This document shows positions 6,059-10,081 of a stretch of 10,081 bases of DNA, piece after piece. The position numbers and the translations under genes are program-made. The DNA is from an uncultured Lachnoanaerobaculum sp. (GTDB taxonomy: Bacteria; Bacillota; Clostridia; Lachnospirales; Lachnospiraceae), in the NCBI GenBank assembly GCA_938041725.1, contig CALISX010000418.1, positions 1-10,081 of the forward strand, read 5' to 3'. A model generated the notes under the pieces. It searched no databases, was not told the DNA's origin, and saw only the letters and a program-made list of their open reading frames with translations. Positions within the stretch are counted from its first letter, which is position 1. Each line of letters starts with the position of its first letter.

Positions 6059-6087
6059 TTGACTTTAAAATAAAATATAGGTAGGAT
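6059..6087 (+). promoter_or_regulatory. Sigma-A-type promoter for the HPr-like gene
   Basis: TTGACT (6059-6064) and TAGGAT (6082-6087) are separated by 17 nt of AT-rich sequence. Transcription would begin near 6094 and give a 5' UTR of about 55 nt. That UTR contains a GGGG-CTAT-CCCC hairpin (6111-6122), and the ribosome site GGAGG at 6138-6142 lies 7 nt ahead of the ATG. Confidence 0.65.
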
Positions 6088-6110
6088 AGAAAAAGCAAAA
6101 CGATTTACAA
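6083..6110 (-). promoter_or_regulatory. Candidate promoter for mtaB
   Basis: On the minus strand TTGTAA (6110-6105) and TATCCT (6088-6083) are 16 nt apart. The -10 overlaps the -10 of the opposite promoter, so the two might compete. Other weak AT-rich -10 options exist nearer mtaB, and the assignment is tentative. Confidence 0.3.
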
Positions 6111-6149
6111 GGGGCTATCCCCGGCATATGGATGAACGGAGGTTATAAT

Positions 6150-6389
6150 ATGAAAACAGTTCAAATTTCATTGAATTCCATTGACAAGGTAAAATCTTTC
6201 GTAAACGAGTTATCAAAGTATGATGTAGACTTTGACCTGGTTTCCGGAAGATATGTAATTGATGCAAAGTCAATCATGGGTATTTTCAGCCTGGATCTTT
6301 CCAAGCCCATTGATTTAAATATCCACGCAGACGCAGACAGCAACTTAGACCAGATTTTGGAGGCTCTTAAGCCCTACATTATTGCATGA
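6150..6389 (+). CDS. HPr-like protein lacking the phosphorylatable histidine
   Basis: The 79-residue product has the size and layout of the PTS phosphocarrier HPr. The segment DAKSIMGIFSLDLSKP matches the HPr Ser46 helix region (the kinase/phosphatase site, here Ser41), and a C-terminal helix follows (LDQILEALKPYI). The GLHARPA motif with the catalytic His15 is missing; at that place the protein reads NSIDKVKSFV. It therefore cannot carry phosphate between EI and EIIA in the usual way. It may be a regulatory paralogue or a repurposed fold, which is inference. The ATG at 6150 is chosen over the in-frame ATG at 6132 because GGAGG lies 7 nt ahead of it. It is the only plus-strand gene in the window, with its own promoter and terminator. 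Confidence 0.82.
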   Translation: MKTVQISLNSIDKVKSFVNELSKYDVDFDLVSGRYVIDAKSIMGIFSLDLSKPIDLNIHADADSNLDQILEALKPYIIA

Positions 6390-6392
6390 TGC

Positions 6393-6416
6393 AAGCCCCC
6401 CAAGGGGGGCTTTTTT
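6393..6416 (+). terminator. Rho-independent terminator of the HPr-like gene
   Basis: AAGCCCCC and GGGGGCTT pair across a CAAG loop, followed by TTTT within a T-rich tract. It starts 3 nt after the HPr-like stop. On the minus strand the hairpin ends in TTGCATC with no U-run, so it is a poor terminator for the convergent thiI operon, whose TAA stop lies inside this T-tract. Confidence 0.9.
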
Positions 6417-7596
6417 ATTTACACAATACCCTTTCCCTGGTGGCCAGGGCCGTCTCCATCATGGCTTCGATTTCTCCCTGGAGCTTTTCCTCGGATTTTT
6501 GGATCTTTTCCAGCACCGGCCTGGTAACGGGATGCTTTGCCACAAAAATGGTGCAGCAGTCCTCATAGGGTTCAATGGAGGTTTCAAAGCTGCCGATTTT
6601 TTCAGAAATGGCCACGATTTCCTGCTTGTCAAAGCCGATTAAGGGGCGGAATACCGGCAAAAGAGCAGCGGCATCCGTCACCACCAAGGAATCAATGGTC
6701 TGGGAGGCCACCTGTCCGATGCTCTCCCCTGTAATCAGCGCCTGATCCTTATTTTCTATGGCAATCCTTTGGGCAATCTCCATCATATACCGGCGCATGA
6801 TAATGGTCAGCTCGTCATGGGGGCAGTTCTCATAGATATAGAGCTGGATCTGGGTAAAGTTTACAATGTACAGATTGATGGGACCTGCATAGCCTGCCAC
6901 AATGGCAGCCAGATCCATCACCTTTCGCTTGGCCCGCTCTGAGGTATAGGGAGGCGCATGGAAATATACCGCCTCAATCTGCACCCCTCTTTTGGCAATC
7001 ATATAGCCTGCCACAGGAGAGTCAATTCCCCCGGATAACAAAAGCATGGCCCGTCCATTGGTGCCCACAGGCATGCCCCCGGGCCCTGGGATTTCCAGGG
7101 AATAGAGATTGATATGGGTGCGGATTTCCACCCGGAGCCGTACCTGGGGCTGTTTTACATCCACTTTCATCTGGGGAAAGGCATGCAAAATGGCCTCCCC
7201 CAAAGCCGCATTAATGCTTTCTGAGGTGCCGGGATAGGATTTGTCCGCCCTTCTGGTATCCACCTTAAAGGTGAGATTCTTCTCAGGATAAACCTGGTCC
7301 ATATAGTCCACCACGGCCCTTTTGAGATTTTCAAAATCCTTATCCAAAATCCGCACCATGGGGCAAATGCTTACAATTCCAAAAACCCGGCTAAGCCGTT
7401 CCGTTACCCGGGTATAATCATAGTCCCCCTTGGTTTCCACATAAATTCTTCCCAGCTCCTTGGTTACAGTAAATTCCCCCGGTTCCCGGCGCAAAGTGTT
7501 GCGGATCTGCTTCATCAGGGCATCCTCAAAACGGTAGCGGTTCTTTCCCTTAACCCCGATTTCTCCGTATTTAATTAAAAAAGAATGATATTCCAT
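6415..7596 (-). CDS. thiI: tRNA 4-thiouridine synthase ThiI
   Basis: The 393-residue enzyme adenylates U8 of tRNA and accepts sulfur from a cysteine desulfurase to make s4U; the family may also serve thiazole (thiamine) synthesis. The order is an N-terminal ferredoxin-like region (LIKYGEIGVKGKNR), a THUMP domain (about 60-165, with FKVDTRRADKSYPG), then the PP-loop ATPase motif LLLSGGIDSPVAGYM (SGGIDS at 188-193). A conserved IEPYEDCCTIFVAKHP segment with Cys347/Cys348 follows near the end. There is no C-terminal rhodanese domain, as in the B. subtilis type, where a dedicated desulfurase supplies sulfur. The upstream desulfurase stop and this ATG overlap as TAATG, strongly suggesting that the two work as a pair. 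The gene converges on the HPr-like gene with a 25-nt gap. Confidence 0.96.
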   Translation of the reverse strand: MEYHSFLIKYGEIGVKGKNRYRFEDALMKQIRNTLRREPGEFTVTKELGRIYVETKGDYDYTRVTERLSRVFGIVSICPMVRILDKDFENLKRAVVDYMDQVYPEKNLTFKVDTRRADKSYPGTSESINAALGEAILHAFPQMKVDVKQPQVRLRVEIRTHINLYSLEIPGPGGMPVGTNGRAMLLLSGGIDSPVAGYMIAKRGVQIEAVYFHAPPYTSERAKRKVMDLAAIVAGYAGPINLYIVNFTQIQLYIYENCPHDELTIIMRRYMMEIAQRIAIENKDQALITGESIGQVASQTIDSLVVTDAAALLPVFRPLIGFDKQEIVAISEKIGSFETSIEPYEDCCTIFVAKHPVTRPVLEKIQKSEEKLQGEIEAMMETALATRERVLCK

Positions 7597-8747
7597 TATC
7601 TCCTCACAAATCTTCTTAACAGAGGCAAAAGCGCCCGGAACTGTTTCAAAAAGTATTCCCCCTCCTCCAAAGTGGTATCCCTGGAAAAGGACAGCCGAAT
7701 GGTGGAGGCAGCCTCCTCTTCCCTTAAACCAATGGCCCGCAGGGTGCCGGAGATCCCGGGATGGCTGGAGGAGCAGGCAGCGCCGCTGGACACATAGATC
7801 CCCTTCTCTTCCAGAGCGTGAAGCAGCACCTCGCTGGGAATCCCCTCTACCCTAAGGCTGAGAATATGGGGAACGCCCTCCTCCAGACAGGAATTGCTGT
7901 ACACCCCCTCCACATCAGAAAGACCCTTGATAATACATTCTGAAATGTTCCGAATCTCCTCCGTGGTTTTTGCCAGATCCGAATAGGCCAGCTCTCCGGC
8001 CAGTCCCAGACCTGCAATCCCCGGGGCATTTAAGGTACCGCTGCGAAGCCCCCTTTGCTGTCCCCCGCCAAAAAGCAATGGAGCCAGCTTCACCCCGGAG
8101 GCGGCATATAAAAATCCCACCCCCTTGGGACCCTGCAGCTTATGTCCCGAAACAGAGAGCAGGTCAATCCTCCAGTCCTTTACCCGTATGGGAAGCTTGC
8201 CAAAAGCCTGGACGGCATCCACATGGAAAAGGGTGTGGGGATTGGCTGCCTTAATCAAAGGCCCAAAACAGTCCACCGGCTCTATGGCTCCCATTTCATT
8301 GTTTACATACATAATGGAAACCAGAATGGTATCCTCTCGAAGGGCTTCTTTCAAAGCCCTCTGGGATACCTGCCCCCTTTTGTCCACTGGCAGCACCGTC
8401 AGTTCAAACCCCTCCTCCTGCAAGGCCTCCAAGGGCCGATATACCGCCGCATGCTCTATGGCAGAGGTGATGATATGCCTTCCCTGTCTGGCATTGGCTC
8501 TGGCAGCTCCTGTCAGAGCCAGGTTATTAGATTCTGTGCCGCCGGAGGTGAAAAGGATTTCCTTTGGCTGGGCCCCGATGCATTTCCCGATGCGGGATGC
8601 GGCCTGACGGATGTACTCCTCCGCCTCCACCCCCTTTTTATGTCTGGCACCGGGGTTGGCATAGTCTGCTTCCATGGTTTTTACCATCAGCTCTATCACT
8701 TCTTTTCGAACCCTTGTGGAGGCTGCATTGTCAAAATAAACGTCCAT
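7596..8747 (-). CDS. Cysteine desulfurase, IscS/NifS family
   Basis: A 383-residue PLP enzyme that takes sulfur from cysteine as an enzyme-bound persulfide. It opens VYFDNAAST and has TSGGTESNN for cofactor phosphate binding. SAIEHAAV holds the PLP-stacking His99, and HVDAVQ holds Asp177 and Gln180. SVSGHKLQGPKG holds the Schiff-base Lys203, and SSGAACSSSHPG holds the active Cys325 in its mobile loop. Length and motifs are complete. Directly upstream of thiI in a TAATG overlap, it is the likely dedicated sulfur donor for ThiI, like the NifZ-ThiI pair of B. subtilis; it could also feed other thiolation or Fe-S pathways, including MtaB clusters. GGAGG lies 7 nt before the ATG, and the rsmE stop is 2 nt upstream. 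Confidence 0.95.
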   Translation of the reverse strand: MDVYFDNAASTRVRKEVIELMVKTMEADYANPGARHKKGVEAEEYIRQAASRIGKCIGAQPKEILFTSGGTESNNLALTGAARANARQGRHIITSAIEHAAVYRPLEALQEEGFELTVLPVDKRGQVSQRALKEALREDTILVSIMYVNNEMGAIEPVDCFGPLIKAANPHTLFHVDAVQAFGKLPIRVKDWRIDLLSVSGHKLQGPKGVGFLYAASGVKLAPLLFGGGQQRGLRSGTLNAPGIAGLGLAGELAYSDLAKTTEEIRNISECIIKGLSDVEGVYSNSCLEEGVPHILSLRVEGIPSEVLLHALEEKGIYVSSGAACSSSHPGISGTLRAIGLREEEAASTIRLSFSRDTTLEEGEYFLKQFRALLPLLRRFVRR

Positions 8748-8749
8748 TT

Positions 8750-9487
8750 CTATTCCTCCAGCCTGAACATAATATTTCCCAGCAGAGCAACTCCGGCGGT
8801 TTCTGTGCGCAGAATGCGTCTTCCCAGGGTAATGGGGATAAAGCCTGCTTTTTGGGCCAGCTTTACCTCCTCCTCTTCAAATCCTCCCTCCGGGCCGATC
8901 AGCACCGCCACATCCTCCCCGGGCTTTAATTCTCCCAGGATTTTTCTGGTTTGATCCATGCCCTGGGCTTTTTCATAGGGCATCAGCTTCACCGGCAGAT
9001 TCCCCACCTGCTCCAAAGCCTCCTCCAAAGCCACAGGAAGCTGCACCTGGGGAATGAGGCTTCTGTTAGACTGCTTGGCGGCTCCTTCTGCAATGGCCTG
9101 CCAGCGCTGTCTTTTCGCCTCTTTTTTTCTGCCCTCCAATCGTACAATACACCTTTTGGTAATAACAGGAAGAACTTGATGGACTCCCAGCTCAATGCTT
9201 TTTTTCAAAATATCCTCCATCTTATCCCCCTTTGGCAGTCCCTGTAAAAGGAATACACGGGAGGGAAGCTCCCTGGCCCCCACATGCTCCTGGGTCACCG
9301 CCAGCTCCACCTGCTCCGGGGTGATGGCTGTAATTTCACATAGATAATCCCAGTCCTCTCCGGTGCTGATTAAAAGCATCTCTCCCGGCTTCATACGAAG
9401 CACCAAAGAGATATGGGCCACATCCTTCCCGGTAATAAAGGCCCTTTTTCCCTGCATTTGATCCGGCGTGATAAAAAAATGATACAT
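8750..9487 (-). CDS. rsmE: 16S rRNA (uracil(1498)-N3)-methyltransferase RsmE
   Basis: The 245-residue SPOUT-family enzyme methylates N3 of U1498 in 16S rRNA (E. coli numbering) in the assembled 30S subunit. A PUA-like N-terminal domain (about 1-70) precedes the knot domain, with LQGLPKGDKMEDILKKSIEL, EGAAKQSNRSLIP, VLIGPEGGFEEEEV and LGRRILRTETA, the SAM-binding trefoil signatures. The length is normal (B. subtilis YqeU is similar). The ATG follows the prmA stop with no gap (TAG|ATG), and its ribosome site AAAGGAG lies within the prmA end. The prmA-rsmE order is the same as in B. subtilis, where both lie downstream of dnaK-dnaJ. Confidence 0.95.
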   Translation of the reverse strand: MYHFFITPDQMQGKRAFITGKDVAHISLVLRMKPGEMLLISTGEDWDYLCEITAITPEQVELAVTQEHVGARELPSRVFLLQGLPKGDKMEDILKKSIELGVHQVLPVITKRCIVRLEGRKKEAKRQRWQAIAEGAAKQSNRSLIPQVQLPVALEEALEQVGNLPVKLMPYEKAQGMDQTRKILGELKPGEDVAVLIGPEGGFEEEEVKLAQKAGFIPITLGRRILRTETAGVALLGNIMFRLEE

Positions 9488-10081
9488 CTAACTCCTTTTT
9501 GCGATGATGCTGACCCATTCTCCCAGACGGCGCACCTCCAAAAGAGCAAGTCCCGGCTCCTTCAAAAGGGCTTGCACCACCGCCTCCTCCTTGGTGTTGA
9601 TAATGCCGGAGGCAATGAATATCCCGCCGGGTTTTAAATGATCCGGAATGATGGGAATCAGACCTGTAATCACCGGCGCTAAAATATTGGCAAGCACCAG
9701 ATCATAACATCCCAGGGAATCCCGAAAAGCCCGGTCTGTTAAAATATCTCCCCAGGCAGCAAAAAACTGCTCCGGGGCAATGCCATTGGCCCGAAGGTTG
9801 TCAGCAACCGCCGGGGCCACATTTTCATCCACATCAATGCCACACACCTGGCCTGCCCCAAACTGCAAAGCTGCAATCCCTAAAATACCGCTGCCGGTGC
9901 CCACATCCAGCACCCTGTACTGAGGCGGCAGTGTATTTTTGTAAAGCTCCATGGCCTCTATACACAGTCTGGTGGTTTCATGGGATCCGGTGCCAAAGGC
10001 GGTTCCCGGATCAATCTGAATCATGGCATCAAAGGAAAGCCCCTTTGGAATCTCCTCCCAGGTGGGTTTTATTAAAAGGCT
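9488..10081 (-). CDS. prmA: Ribosomal protein L11 methyltransferase PrmA, 5' part outside window
   Basis: The frame is open to the window edge, and about 197 C-terminal codons are visible. The first visible residues include LLIKPTWEE, which occurs in PrmA just before the catalytic domain. They are followed by IDPGTAFGTGSHETTRLC (the PrmA signature), SAM motif I VLDVGTGSGILGIAA, GIDVDENV, and LVLANILAPVI (an NI(L)A motif IV). The enzyme trimethylates lysines and the N-terminus of L11. An internal ATG at 10024 is in frame but lies within conserved sequence and is not the start. The N-terminal substrate-recognition domain lies outside the window. The gene heads the visible part of the prmA-rsmE-desulfurase-thiI operon; its promoter is not in view. 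Confidence 0.95.
   Translation of the reverse strand, partial: SLLIKPTWEEIPKGLSFDAMIQIDPGTAFGTGSHETTRLCIEAMELYKNTLPPQYRVLDVGTGSGILGIAALQFGAGQVCGIDVDENVAPAVADNLRANGIAPEQFFAAWGDILTDRAFRDSLGCYDLVLANILAPVITGLIPIIPDHLKPGGIFIASGIINTKEEAVVQALLKEPGLALLEVRRLGEWVSIIAKRS

Noticed and set aside
8142..8954. Plus-strand open frame of 270 codons opposite the desulfurase and rsmE
   Set aside because: It lies antisense to two well-conserved genes, has no recognisable motif or ribosome site, and spans their junction. It is a shadow of codon bias.
1..10081. Mobile elements, CRISPR arrays, tRNA or rRNA genes, defence systems
   Set aside because: No transposase, integrase, regularly spaced repeat, tRNA-like cloverleaf or rRNA stretch was found; every long open frame is accounted for by conserved housekeeping genes or their shadows.

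Overview
The window reads as housekeeping chromosome of a low-to-mid GC Gram-positive anaerobe, most likely a Clostridia/Lachnospiraceae-type Firmicute. The support is RNase J, an IreB-family protein, YrzB-type DUF1292, Bacillus-like gene order, strong AGGAGG-type ribosome binding sites, and clean TTGACA/TATAAT-like promoters. The taxon is inferred from protein character and synteny, not from a marker gene. No phage, transposon, CRISPR, tRNA or rRNA was seen.

All genes but one lie on the minus strand, so transcription runs right to left. At the right end is a tightly packed operon: prmA (cut by the window edge), rsmE, an IscS/NifS-type cysteine desulfurase and thiI. Successive genes abut (TAG|ATG), are 2 nt apart, or overlap as TAATG. 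A single plus-strand gene follows, for a 79-residue HPr-like protein. It has its own promoter and a strong terminator, converges on thiI and diverges from mtaB. Then come mtaB, and ireB behind a good promoter. A 140-nt gap holds a Rho-independent terminator, and beyond it lies a second operon: ruvX, a DUF1292 gene, RNase J (interrupted), a short MltG-like membrane protein, a TrmR-like O-methyltransferase and a peptidase U32/TrhP-like gene that runs off the left edge.

From memory, B. subtilis has the same two sets at separate places: prmA-rsmE-mtaB (yqeT-yqeU-yqeV) and yrzL-yrrK-yrzB-yrrL-yrrM-yrrN. Here they are joined and extra genes are inserted. The common theme is modification of the translation machinery: L11 methylation (PrmA), 16S m3U1498 (RsmE), tRNA s4U8 (desulfurase plus ThiI), ms2t6A37 (MtaB), and U34 hydroxylation/methoxylation (U32 protein plus TrmR-like enzyme). 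RNA turnover (RNase J, RuvX/YqgF family) and cell-wall regulation (IreB, MltG-like) accompany it.

The most striking point is RNase J. The reading frame breaks inside a conserved beta-CASP motif, and the break creates a TGATG stop/start overlap with an AGGAGGAG sequence just ahead of it. It could be a real frameshift, a sequencing or assembly error, or an accidentally or functionally split two-polypeptide enzyme. Other points of interest are an HPr-like protein without the phosphorylatable histidine, an MltG-like protein without its catalytic domain, and a terminator upstream of ruvX that sits inside a tiny ORF with its own Shine-Dalgarno sequence.
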